Below, one piece after another: positions 42,059 to 53,310 of a stretch of DNA of 64,000 nucleotides (positions are counted from its first letter, which is position 1; every line of letters begins with the position of its first letter). The notes beneath the pieces are model-generated. The model had not been told where the DNA came from. It was given only the letters and a program-made list of their open reading frames with translations, and did no database searches. Source of the DNA: Bathynomus jamesi (lineage: Eukaryota > Arthropoda > Malacostraca > Isopoda > Cirolanidae). Position numbers and translations under genes: made by a program. The stretch lies in the NCBI GenBank assembly GCA_023014485.1, contig JAJOZX010009084.1, positions 1-64,000 of the forward strand, in the 5' to 3' direction.

Positions 42059-43794
42059 CTGAAAGGGAAATTTATCTAAAATATAAACTTAATGGTGATC
42101 AAACAATCAAATAATGTCAAAAAACCTTTATCATAGTTTAGGTCAACTGTTATTGTTGAATATACAGTGTCCAAGAAAATAGTGGTATAAAAATAACACC
42201 AGTACACATTTGAAAACTTGTTGATCGATTTTTACAAACTAGTTGGTGATTCTATATAATTTGAGTGTGCTGATCTCAAAACTATAGTTAGTTTTTCCCT
42301 ATCACGTATGGTTTTATTACTACAGGGTGTGTCATAAATCCCCCATTTATCCCCAAATGTGAACCATCTTATCGAGACCAACATTGGATTGCACATGCTA
42401 AACCATAAATTTTGTTGTTATAGACTACAGTAACACTTAATAATAATGTAGGGTAAATATATATAACAACCAGTCCCATTCCCAGCAAAATAGTCTCTCC
42501 CCTCCCATCAATGGGTGGTTAACATTTGGGGACAGATGAGGTATTACAACACCCCTTGTAGCACGAAATCTTTAGGTGATAGAGTAAAACCTAATTAAAG
42601 CAGAATTAAATAGCTCCTAGCTCTTGGACAAGCATATTGCTTGTTTATGAAAGAATAAAAAAATAACTGAAAGAAACAAAATATATTTACCTTCTTTACC
42701 AAGCGAAGTATGTGTTGGATGCCAATAAATTGTTCTCTTGCAATCTAGACCCCAAAAGTTCTGCAGAGTCCTTAGGCAGATTCAAATCCCTGACTAAGTC
42801 ATTTAGTTCGGCTTGGGTTAATGGTTTAGGATCTCAGTCAGCTGTTGGTTGTTCATAAACATCATCATTGTCTGGATTTGGAGCTGAATCAGAATCTGAA
42901 TTGTATTGATCCAGACTCTCGGGTGGGCGGGGAATAGGAACTTCTGGACCATGGGGTACCGGCCTTATTGCAGATGGAAGACTTGGGTATTGAAGGCTCT
43001 TTATTCTTTGCATTATAACCTTTAACATTGCAAGAACAGAAGTAGCAGTTGTCAGTATGGTTTCTAGGCTCACGCCATACCATAGGGATTCCAAATGGCA
43101 AACTTTTTTTTTTTACCTTCGCTCCAATTCCTTAGTGCCGCAACACACGTAAGACAAACCTTGTGTGGAGCCCAACTTTTGTCTTGATCTCCTAATTTAA
43201 TTCCAAAATAAGCATGATAAGCTCTCTTAATGAAGGTTGTTACATTTGTCCTTTGTTTTACAACAACATACTGACGTCAATATAACAAAATATGTCTGGA
43301 CTATGGGTACATCCTCTAGAAGTCATTATTAAAATTTTAAAGACGTAATGTTAGAATTATCTATCTGAAAAATATGAAAAACGAAATTAATTAAAGATAA
43401 AAAAGGTAAAAAATTACAAAATGCCCCAAAATTGTTTTGCTAATAACTTTAAAACTGTGGATGATGTTAATCAATATGTATGCATTGTATATGGTTGTTT
43501 TAATTTCCAAACTGTACAAGTTTAGAACACTTTTTACAAGATGACCATCATTTGTTGTGATATGTATTCATCACTCAAACTCCATTATGGCATTAGTGAG
43601 TTGCTCTTGTGAAATGGATCAATTGACTTGTTTCTTCAAAGGAGTTTTGCCAGTCTACTGAGTTTATCACAGTACACAGGTTTTTTAATATGCACCTACA
43701 TTCAGCATTGAGGAAAAGTTGTATCTAGAAAGTTATGAACAGTACTGACAGTGTGGGAAGACACCCAGTCTTGTTGAAAGATTGCACTTTTTGC
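42059..43794. repeat. Tandem segmental duplication, unit 2 (1736 bp)
   Basis: Same order as unit 1 with about 1-2% visible substitutions and a deletion of some 110 bp near 43464 (matching 41623-41735 of unit 1). Both units share the same frameshifts in the minus-strand pseudogene, so the duplication followed its decay. Confidence 0.95.
42720..43326 (-). pseudogene. TE-associated Cys-rich protein, decayed, copy 2
   Basis: Duplicate of the gene at 40870-41483 with the same internal frame changes plus a small deletion near 43295-43305 that removes part of the N-terminal region. The remaining part is almost identical. Confidence 0.7.
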
Positions 43795-44494
43795 AGGGAA
43801 GGAAAAAATGTATGTAACATGTTACATATAGTTTGTTCCAGTCAGGTTATGATTGTCAAAGAAAGTGGACTGATTACTAGTGGTGTACTGATTAATTGAC
43901 ATTGGCATCAGCATTGACCAAATTTAGCCAATTCTCTTACTGATTCTTTGACATTTTAAAATTTTCATTACAAAACAAGATCTTATAAACTATTGTAATC
44001 TCCAACTTTATTATTAATAATAATTCTATATTAAATTGTACTTTATAATTTTTATATTAAACCATCTTATGTTGAACTTATTTCAAGTATTTTATACATC
44101 CAAATTGTCCTATATATCCATTTTTTTTTATTGTAATAGGCTATCAGGGCCTTGAAATTTTAATGAAAAATTTTGATTATTGTTGAAGAAAGAAAATATC
44201 TTTAACATAAGGGAAACCAATTACTTAAAATATTGATATTTAATTTATAAAACTAAAATAAAATTATTTCATCATTTTACTGAGTAATAAAACTTTTTCT
44301 CATCAATCATTTTAACTATGGTAAATTCTGGTGTTGTATATTGTGGAGTGAGCTAAAGAAAAGCATTTAAATAAATTTGAAATTTAAAAATATGAAAATT
44401 GAAAGTTTTCACACTAGATTAGTAAAGTTTATGAAAGGAATTGACTTTTTAAAATCTCAGCAAAGAATTGGCATCAGCATTGGCATTGACTAAA
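43795..44494. other. Intronic AT-rich sequence with repeat remnants
   Basis: TAGTGGTGTACTGATTAATT at 43879 resembles hAT termini, and GGCATCAGCATTGACC-type strings occur at 43904 and 44469. No target duplication could be defined. The stretch ends in a T-run at 44495-44517. Confidence 0.45.
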
Positions 44495-44990
44495 ATTTTT
44501 TTTTTTTTTTTTTTTTTTAAGGAAAGAGGGTCTAAGGGCATACCTGCAAAAGCACCCCTCCCATAGAAGAAGAGAGCCAAAATGAAGGTCCAGAGTTTTT
44601 GGGATGATTAGACACTGCATTTGAAAGATGGGAGGTCATAGACAGGAGGAAAGATGGATTGAGGAAGATTGTTCCAGAGTTGACTGGTTGAGTAGATGAA
44701 AGACTGAAAATACTGATTAACTCCAACATTAAATAGTTGGACAGAATAGGAATGAGAATGTGCAAAAGTCTGGTATTGCATGCTCTCCTTAAAGGAGGAG
44801 GCATGCATTTAGAGAGTTCAGAAGAGCAATGTCTGTTATGATAGCTTTTGTATAGAGGTTGTATGAAAATAGTTTGAATTATCTGCCAGACATCAAACAA
44901 AAAACACACTAATCTGAACAACTGTTTGAATTCCAGGACAAATTTTGAACACAATGTGTAATTTGATGAGGGTAGAGCCCCGAAGATGTT
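44495..44990 (-). pseudogene. LINE 3' fragment with poly(A) tail
   Basis: On the minus strand the sequence ends in a poly(A) run (T-run 44495-44517). The coding end reads STSQLWNNLPQSIFPPVYDL in one frame and SSSMGGVLLQVCP in another, which fits the extreme C terminus of LINE reverse transcriptases (R-x-W-N-S-L-P, then G-G-x-x-x). It is 5'-truncated, so a dead-on-arrival insertion in the host intron. Confidence 0.7.
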
Positions 44991-45168
44991 AAATTAGCGG
45001 GGTTGAGTGTGCTTGTTTTAACTTTCATTTCATTCATTAGCTACCTTGTTGTTCATTTTTCATTTCACCATATTTTCATTTGTCTCGTAGTTTTGTTATT
45101 TAATTTATAAATTTTATTTTCTCAGTATATTCATTGCCAGTGACCTCGTTGTAATGTCAGATAGATTA

Positions 45169-45188
45169 CCCCCCCCCCCCCCCCCCCC
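45169..45188. repeat. Poly(C) run followed by (CA)n
   Basis: About 19 C in a row followed by ACACACACACAG. A likely slippage tract. Confidence 0.9.
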
Positions 45189-45345
45189 AACACACACACA
45201 GTTTGATAGTAAAGTAACTAAAGTTTTGTTGTGGTATAATTTCTTCATTGTTATACCTATATAAAATGATCAAAATTCAATATTAATTTTGATTTATGCA
45301 AATATTTTTATGTAAAGTTCTCTAAAACCATTTCTAAATATTTCA

Positions 45346-45572
45346 GAGATGTGAAAATTCATGCCAGAAAGAAAGCCCTGAACTTTCTAATGATTCAAAT
45401 TCAGAGGAAGTTTCAAAACTTGAGAATCAGAAACAAGCTTCTGAGGTGTCACTGAGTAAGCATCTTCTGTTCAGAAGAATTCAATGTTCCAAATATCCGC
45501 TGGTTAAGCTTAAAAAATTGAACATTAATGACCATCTAATGAGGATTGTTGGAAGACCTTTAAATGAACAAG
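45346..45572 (+). CDS. Possible exon 3 of the same host gene
   Basis: Acceptor TTTCTAAATATTTCAG precedes 45346; the frame RCENSCQKESPELSNDSNSE, continuing to LKKLNINDHLMRIVGRPLNE, is open over 75 codons and ends at CAA/GTAAGA. It starts and ends in phase 0, matching the donor of exon 2. No ATG is needed, which suits an internal exon. No domain is recognised. About 5.2 kb of intron, filled with repeats, separates it from exon 2. Confidence 0.5.
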
Positions 45573-46884
45573 TAAGATAAAAACCTTTTCTCAGTTTATT
45601 TTAAAGAAATCTAGCAACAATACTAATGATAGCCAAATAGTAAAGCAGAGTGGAAATTGGAAAGATGAAAATGCTTGAAATATTGTGAATGTAATTATGG
45701 AAAACGTTTTTCATACTTTCTTGACTTTTCAGATTTAAAAATGATTTTAAGCTACTATGGATTTATTAAATTTCTCAGTATACCTCACTTAATACACAAA
45801 AATGTTATGTGAAAATTAAGGGTAATTTTGTTTATCTTTTATGTAGTTGATTAAAATATAATTTTTATTTGCAATTTGTCTCAAAAATGAGTTTGATTGA
45901 ATGATGAAACATAGAGGAACACAGTTGGGATGTATCAGATATGTGGCTCTAGCTCCAACAAGTAGATTTACAGTTTCTAAAATATCTTGCTCTGGCTAGA
46001 TATTAAATGAAAATCCTTCTCCAGCTACAGTTTGCCTCATAAATGTTTTGATTAGATGATGAAGCAAAGATGAATGTAGACCCTACTCCAAATGTTTGTT
46101 TACATTTCCAAACTATACAAGTTCAGAACACTTTCTCAAGATAACCATCATTTGTCACGAGAATGCATGTTCAACACTGAAACTCAATTAGAGCATTAGC
46201 AACATGCTCTTTTGAAATGGATGTCTCTCTGAAGTTTTGCTAAACAACTGGATTTGTCACAATGCACAAGTGTTGTAACTTCCATAGATAAAAATCTAGA
46301 GATATTAAGTTAGGTGATTGAGGTGGCCATGCTATCAGTCCACCACAACTTGTCTAGCATTAAGGAAATGTTACATCCTGAAAGTTGCAAACAACAATAG
46401 CATCATGGAAAGTCACCTCATTTTGTTGAAAGATTACATTTCTCATATCAGCTCCAATAGCCATTTGTTAAGGAAGAAAAAATGTAAGTGATGTGTTCAG
46501 TATAGTTCACTCCAGTCAGAGTATGACTCAAAGAAAAATGAACTGATTATGTAGTTCTGTGACATAGCACACTGAACATTATCTTTCAGTGAATTCTAGG
46601 CATGTTTATGTTTCAGTACTGGATAGGCCACCTCAATCATCTGACATATAACCCCTTTGAACTTTTATCTGTGCAAGTTTTGTGAATCATAAGAAATTGA
46701 GGTATCTGACAAATCATCATCAAAGAATCAGAGGTCATTGGATCCATTTCACAAGAGCATCTTGATAATACTCTAATGAAGTTTGAGCATTGAATATGCA
46801 CTGTAGTGATGAATGATGGTCATCATATGGAATTGTTCTAAATTTAAAGAATTTGGGAATGTAAATAACACTACATATTTTACA
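45573..46884 (-). other. Decayed mariner C-terminal copies, head to head
   Basis: 46080-46540 reads on the minus strand, with many breaks, WPPRSPNLISLDFYLW-like sequence and a terminal region similar to 41800-42040. 46560-46850 is an inverted, more distant copy of the same. 45573-46080 shows two degenerate repeats of a TCAAAAATG(A)G-type string and nothing else. All are far past function. Confidence 0.5.
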
Positions 46885-47666
46885 TAAGTCCCATAAGTCT
46901 GGCATCATAGGAAAAATAATAAAAAAGGCAAAACAAAAGCTTTTATTTACAGAATGTGCTCAATATGTCCACCATTGTTTTCAATACACAAATTCAGACG
47001 TGATACCCAGTCAGCAAGCACACGGTGAATGATGTCAGGAGTAATGGTGTTACATGCCCCAATAATGCGCTGCTGCAAATGTTCAACACTCCTCAATTTC
47101 TCTGCGTATACCAGCACTTTCAAGTGGCTCCAGAGATAAAAATCTAGTAGCATGAGATCCAGGCTTCTAGCTGGCCATTCCACAGGCAGGCCCTCGACGT
47201 CCTATCCAATGACCAGGGAATTGTTGGTACAGGTATTCCCTTACTTGAGTGCTGTAATGTGCAGGAGCGCCGGCTTGCTGGAACCATGTTGGGAAATTTC
47301 CTTCTTCATTCAAGACACTGGGAAATGCTTCTTCCTTGAGCATACGTAGGTAGGTGCCTCCAGTGACATGTTCATCGAAAAAGAGGGGGCCTATGATGTG
47401 ATCCTTCCAAATGCCATCACCTGAGATGCACCTTGTTCCTTTGAAGAGGTATACCAGTGAGGGTTGTTTTGAGACCAGTAGTGGGTGTTCTGTCGATTTA
47501 CCTCACCATTTCCATAAAAAACAGCCTCATCACTGAACAGAATGGTGGATGGGAAATTGGCATCCTGAGCATAGACATTATGGCCTGTAGAAAGCGAAAA
47601 ATATGAATTATGGTTTGTAGAAACAGAAAAATATGAATTTCTCCTATGATGCCAGACTTATGGGAC

Positions 47667-47672
<6 letters not shown>
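46885..47672 (-). mobile_element. Mariner-like element, internally deleted
   Basis: Inverted ends: CCCATAAGTCTGGCATCATA at about 46889 and its complement TATGATGCCAGACTTATGGG at 47645-47664, followed by ACACCC and TA repeats. About 790 bp are left, coding only for the catalytic part of a transposase. Another end (AGGGTGTCCC) abuts the (TA)n tract, consistent with TA insertion. Confidence 0.85.
46947..47590 (-). pseudogene. Mariner-like transposase, catalytic part, second Asp lost
   Basis: The minus strand encodes STILFSDEAVFYGNGEVNRQ with the first catalytic Asp, later WFQQAGAPAHYS where the normal F-Q-Q-D-G-A-P-A-H has Ala instead of Asp, and finally EWPARSLDLMLLDFYLWSHL with the third acid, ending IENNGGHIEHIL. 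Frame changes lie near 47450 and 47180. The Asp-to-Ala change alone would abolish catalysis. The DNA-binding half is missing. Confidence 0.87.
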
Positions 47673-47748
<76 letters not shown>

Positions 47749-47756
47749 ATATATAT
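47671..47756. repeat. (TA)n microsatellite
   Basis: About 85 bp of TA repeats next to the mariner end. Confidence 0.95.
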
Positions 47757-48147
47757 ATTTAAGACTGTTGATAATTATTTCTAAATCCTTGTTTCTCAGA
47801 CTCCTACTTCAGTCATCTGCTACTACTAAAACAAAGTACTCTGCTAATAGTGAAGTGCTAAGTGCAGTAATTACTTTTGCATATTATTTGTGTATGCAGT
47901 GGGCCCCCCTCCAACATGGGGGATACGTTCCTTGAGCATACTGTATTGGGCAAATCCGTGTTGGAGGAACTTAATGGGATTTTGGGTTGAAAAAATGTGA
48001 CCATCACCAACTTTTTTGAAAATTGGCACACTTATAGATCTCAGTGAGAAAAACAGAGTGACACTTGTTTCAACACTAGGTCATATGGTTCCGGAAATAT
48101 GGCCATTCAAATTTTGTAAGTCAATTTCCAAGGTCATATCATATTTC
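47757..48147. other. Non-coding stretch with a Tigger-like end
   Basis: CAGTGGGCCCCCCTCCAACA at 47898 and GGGGGATACGTTCCTTGAGC resemble a pogo/Tigger terminus; the opposite end is not seen. The rest is unassigned. Confidence 0.5.
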
Positions 48148-48575
48148 AACATGAAATAGCTCGGCTATTACTGCACTTACAGAGACCATTTAAACACTAT
48201 TTTAAAGCTTTTAAGCAGATCTTCAACTATGTTTCTATTCATATTTTACCTCAGTGGTAAAAAAAAAAGTTGATCTTATTTTTAACCTTGTGTTGATGTC
48301 ACAACCGATTTTTTTCTCCTTTCACCCAATTTTGGGTACATATGTCTACCTTAACCTAAAACAAGATTTTTAGTGTTGATTAAGTTAGTATAGATGCTAC
48401 AGCCATTTCAGTGGACCATACCCACCTCTATTTTGACCAAGTACCTTTTTCCACCAAAGTTTGGAGCGCCATATCTTTGGAACTGTTTGAGCTAGAGTGT
48501 TGAGAAAAATACCATTAGATTTTTCTTACTGAGATATATAATGACTGCTAATTTTCAAAAAAATCGTTAATTATC
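48148..48575. repeat. Direct repeat R1 (also at 49608-50035)
   Basis: About 425 bp beginning CATATTTCAACATGAAATA and ending in ATGTCTGCT(A)ATTTT-like sequence, repeated in the same orientation 1.46 kb downstream at about 95% identity with small indels. It has no coding potential. It may be the 3' terminal region of the transposon family described at 50593-56766. Confidence 0.92.
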
Positions 48576-48889
48576 TAACCTAACCTAACCCAGTTATTTG
48601 GTTGAATAAGTATCTGGCCCTATTATAAAATTTATATTTTTTTGTATATTTCAGAGAATTCTATAATATAGGTAATTTAAATTACATAATTAATTAATTT
48701 ATATGGACATTCAAAAGTGTGAAGAACTTCGAACCTGCTGTCCTGTTTAAAGGTAAAGCTATGTATGTATATAAGTACCTTATACTAGGCTATAGGTACT
48801 ACCCTATAGAATAAGTTGTTTTAAGAGTTAGATGAGTTTTAATAGAATTACTTAACTTTGTGTATTTATTCATTGTGTACAACAGTATG
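48576..48889. other. AT-rich stretch with CCTAACCTAACC
   Basis: CTAACCTAACCTAACCC at 48579-48595 is a short interstitial TTAGG-type run. Nothing else is recognised. Confidence 0.5.
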
Positions 48890-49604
48890 TGCCCATGTGA
48901 AAATAAGCTTATTTAAACCTTGGAGCAAGGATTTTTTTTGCATCTGTATTTATTCCAATCTGTAAATCAAACTGCACATTTTTTCTTGTTGTAGACCTCT
49001 GAAACAAGATCAGTAGGTCCCAAATTTTATTTATGCCATCTAAGCAAAAATAGCTTTTAACAGGGTTGGATACATTGAATAATTATAATTGTATTTTTAA
49101 TTAATTGATCCTAATTTCCATTAATTGTAATTGATTCAAAATAAAAATAAAGGTAATTGCAATTGATTTTTGAGCTATAACTGATGTAATTGATCAATTA
49201 ATGTCAATTGTTAAAAGTTATACCCCTAGATCTGGCATTCTGGCAGTCATACATTGTGCAATGAAAATAAACCTTTGATAGTTTATTTAGTTATACTTAG
49301 ATATAGATATATATTTTTATAGATATATATTTATTTTAGATATATATTTAGATATATAGAATAGATAGTTATATTTGTGTAATTGTAATTGATTCAGACA
49401 AAATTAATTGTAATTGCAATTGATCTTGAAATTGTGAAGTACAATACTAACTAATTAATTTGAAGAAAAACAAAAAAAATTGTAATTGTTTCCATTTTGT
49501 GTAATTGAACCCAACCCTGACTTTTAAGCTACATGTTTTTTTCTTTTTAGATAAACATGGATTTCAGCAGTTTGAATATGGGCAGGTTCTGTTGTGACCC
49601 ATTT
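48890..49604 (+). repeat. 5' part of a transposon copy, inverted relative to 56716-57425
   Basis: Matches the reverse complement of 56716-57425 over its whole length, including a nested hAT MITE and the start of the gene (ATGGATTTCAGCAGTTTGAA at 49558). It is joined at about 49605 to direct repeat R1, which suggests an internally deleted copy: 5' end, first codons, then 3' end. Confidence 0.85.
49061..49519. mobile_element. hAT-type MITE, 8-bp target duplication (G/A)CTTTTAA
   Basis: A 459-bp element with ends CAGGGTTGGATACATTG and the complement of CAGGGTTGGGTTCAATTAC, flanked by GCTTTTAA (49053-49060) and ACTTTTAA (49520-49527). The interior consists of repeated AATTGATTG/AATTGTAATTG strings. 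Its ends resemble those of the MITE at 1479-1921. Confidence 0.9.
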
Positions 49605-49607
49605 AAA

Positions 49608-50035
49608 AAATACCATATTTCAACATGAAATATCTCGGCTCCTATTGCACTTACAGATACCATTTAAACACTATTTTAAAGCTTTTAAGCAGATCTACAA
49701 CTTTGATTCTATTCATATTTTACCTCAGTGGTAAAAAAAAAGTTGATCTTATTTGTCACAACTGATTTTTTTTCTTTCACCCAATTTTTTGTACACATGT
49801 CTACCTTAACCTAGAACAAGATTTTTAGTGTTGATTAAGTTAGTATAGATGCTACAGCCATTTCAGTGGACCATACCTACCTCCATTTTGACCAAGTACC
49901 TTTTTCCACCAAACTTTGGAGCGCCGTTTCTTTGGAACTGTTTCAGCTATAGTGTTCAGAAAAGTACCATTAGATTTGTCTCACTGAGATCTATAATGTC
50001 TGCTATTTTTAAGACAATTTGCTTTTTAATATGTA
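49608..50035. repeat. Direct repeat R1, second copy
   Basis: Second copy of the sequence at 48148-48575 in the same orientation. In both copies the pattern TTTTTCCACCAAA(G/C)TTTGGAG is present. Non-coding. Confidence 0.92.
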
Positions 50036-50592
50036 TATTAAAATAACCTATTCCTTTATTTTTACCAATTGAGTTATAAGAACCGATTCTTGTCTAGCTG
50101 GATGAAACCATGAAAAAAGAGGCATCAACATAACTTTATATTTAAAAAAGGCAATTATTAGGTGTTTACAATATATTTTATGGAAGCCATTATTGTTACA
50201 TTTATAATAATAATAAAGTATTTGTATATGCCTTTCAAGGTAATTATTTATCCTACCAAAGATTTGACCTTATACAAAAACTGAGATCATTATTCAACAG
50301 CAAACAGTAAGAAAGACAAACCTATAATAAGAGACTTTAGTCCTGCCTAATAAGACTCAAATTTAAATAGGAATGCTAAGATACTAACTTAAATACAAAA
50401 TATAATTAATAGATAATAAATGGTACAATAAACAATGGTTTTAATAAATAATGATAAAAAATTTAAGCACCACTGAACTAACTTACAGACATTTCATATG
50501 AAATATGTGTACCTACTGTAATATTAATTAAAAAAAAAAGGGCTGGTAAAAAAAATCATATCGATGAGGCAGAAAAGATTACCTGTTGGCTG
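50036..50592. other. AT-rich stretch downstream of the transposase-like gene
   Basis: Would hold the 3' UTR of the minus-strand gene ending at 50593. There are several TTTATT/AATAAA strings and no other recognisable feature. Confidence 0.5.
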
Positions 50593-51001
50593 TTACACTA
50601 CTAAATGCTCAAGCACAGATGTGGCCTTCTTCATTTCTGACTGGGTCAAAGTGTATGTCCTGCCATTTGTGGTAACTGGACTCACAATCATCAGCACATC
50701 ACTGGCGTCAACTAGAAGTTCATCAGGTGGGGAAGGATATACAAATGAGTGTGCAGGTCCATGGGGGTGAAGGAATGTCAAGTTGACCTCATTGCTCTCT
50801 CTGGCTTGACATCTAAGATGCAGGCGAGATACCAGTGAGAATCATAGACTGCTAAGCAATAGCCTTTCATAGATGCCAATGGGATGTTGCTTCTCTGAAG
50901 AATGGTGACTCTTTCCGATCTGGATATAGTTGAGGAAGAATACGAGCGGACTTCTACCAGTCCATCTATGATTGGCTTGATGCAATGGATCTTGTGGGTT
51001 C

Positions 51002-51202
51002 CTGAAAATAACATAGGTTTTAGCAATGAGATATAATTTCAGAATATTTTGACATTTGATCATTATTCAGAGTTCCCACTAAATTATACCCTTGAAATTC
51101 CATGATGGCTGGAGGCAAATTTCTATGACAAAAGTTTGCAAGAAAAAGCTTAAAATTATATTTCTGGAGTGAGGAATGGATTAATTGTATAATTAGGCAT
51201 AC
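51002..51202 (-). other. Probable intron in the GFSKFAEL-family gene
   Basis: On the minus strand the donor is CCAG/GTATGCC and the acceptor TTATTTTCAG/GAACCC. Splicing joins K-T-I-P and G-T-H-K in one frame. Length 201 bp. Confidence 0.65.
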
Positions 51203-52786
51203 CTGGAATGGTTTTTCCATTTTTGAAGCATTTTTCCAACATCAATCGGTGGGATTCATACTCTTCTGTTGTCACGGTGAAAGTGATTGAAGGAAGTGTT
51301 GTGACTGCAAAGTTGTAGAGGGCCAATGGATCAAGGATGGGTTCAGCACCTCCTATTCTTTGGAGGTTAGCCCTGGCTGCAAGCCTCTTCACAGATCCGC
51401 TGATACCATCACATGGCCCTTTACCGTGATTTGTGGCAAAGAAATGCCATTCAGCCTCAACTCCGAAATCTTCATGATGGCAAAGGTTTATAAAGTTCTT
51501 GCATTTTTATATTGTGCAGCACAACCATCACTGAAGTAAAAGATTTTGGTAATTTGATGGGTATTTTAATAAAATTTATGAGGCAGGTTTGGAAGAGGTG
51601 AATGGATATTACATCATGCTGGTTGCAGTCAGAAATTGCAACAAAACTTTTATGCATCAGTTCATTGTCTTGTCGGTAGTAGACTACAAAAGGATATTGT
51701 AGCTTGGCAGTTATTCCATTGGAATGATTGCACTGTCTTGAACTATAAAAGCATAATTCTCCGCAAAGTCACCAATAATGAGAAATTCACCTTCGCAGAG
51801 TTCTTTCTTGTAAAAATTTCATCTGGCTTCTTGCAAAGAAATCATGTTCCAGGAGAGCTAGTTTTTCATGAAAACTTTGGATGAATTCATCTGCAGAAAG
51901 TTTTTGTGTTTGCAGCGTTGATCTGTCCGTTGAAATCCATTGCCTGAATTCAATCTCAAGCTCTTTTCTGTCGAAGGCTCTAGTTAAGAAGTCTGTGAAG
52001 GCCTCTTTTCTTGGGCATTGATCACATTTCCCAAAGAAACATATCTCCCGAGGTGGATTATATTGGAGGAGGGCTAGACAATGGCTGTAGTGACATATAT
52101 AATTTGTCTCCAGCCCATCATCCCATGTTGATGAGCTAGGCTTATTGGGAGGGTACTGCTCCACCTGGAAAACAATGGTTATTGCTGCCATCATGAGTTT
52201 GACATTCTGGTGCTTAGTGCAAATTCAGACAGAATGTGTTCCACTGGCACCTGGCAACACACATTCTTTTGGCTGAAGCTCTGCAAATTTTGAAAATCCT
52301 ATTTTAATTGTTGGATGGTTTGTTTTAAAAAGCTCAAATGCTTCTTTTAGGTTGCCTAAGATTAGCGATTTTTGTTTTCTTTCCTGCCTACCATCAGCTC
52401 CTTTTACAGAAACATAGTCTTTCAACCCTGGCATTTGTCTACTCACATCTGGCAAATGATAGAAGTCAATTACTTTGGCAGTATTTTCACTATTCAGGCA
52501 TTTCCCCAAATGCGGATTAGGAGTTGAAAGCACCCTCTTCTCCCTCACCAAACTCTTTGCTTGTCTAGCCATGTAATCTGAGCACTTAAATTCTTCTCTG
52601 ATCTTTACTTGTGTCTAGGGATGTGCTGGATAATGATTTTACTGGATAGCTGGATACTGGATATCTGATAAATTTAAAATACCGGATATTGGATATCCGG
52701 CATAACCAATTTTCCATGTTTATGTTTCATTCTTTAATCATTTTGCATGTTTGTTTTCCTATTTTGTTCTGTTTACTTCTCATATA

Positions 52787-53156
52787 CAGTATACCTTCAT
52801 TATACCCCCCCCCCCCCCATTATACTGCTACCCTCGCTTATTGGCAATTTTTCTGAGAAACAGATTTTTATCCCATTTAATTAATTATAAACCCTCATTA
52901 TACCCTCCCCCCCTGCTTACCACCATAACTCATTCAAAACTCATTTTCACCATCAACAGCTAAGTTTTATTATAGAACAATTAGACATGCATGGGTTATG
53001 GTTTATTATTATTACGGTTTATTACGCTATGATTAACACTTCATCTGTTAAAAAATAGATTCTAATTTTGTTATATGCCCCTGTTATACCACCACCCTCG
53101 TTATACTGCCTAAAATTACACAGTCCTAAATTGGATGGTATAACGAGGGTGCACTG
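52787..53156. mobile_element. Tigger/pogo-type MITE nested in the hAT element
   Basis: A 370-bp element with ends CAGTATACCTTCATTATACC and the complement of CAGTGCACCCTCGTTATACC, flanked by TA (52785-52786 and 53157-53158). It contains two C-rich runs (52807-52818 and near 52907). Non-coding. It sits in the 5' leader of the transposase gene. Confidence 0.85.
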
Positions 53157-53310
53157 TATATTTAGATAATAGAAAACTTTTTAATATATTTACGTAATTG
53201 ATGTTGAGTTTATATATTTTTTCTAAACTAATCTTTTATGTTACAGATATTGATTGATATTGCTGATATTAATACTTTCTAGCTTGTGCCAACCATTAGT
53301 TATAATAATG

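Noticed and set aside
44532..44954. 140-codon hydrophobic frame as a membrane protein
   Set aside because: An overlapping frame matches a LINE C terminus, and a poly(A) tail follows, so the hydrophobic reading is out of frame.
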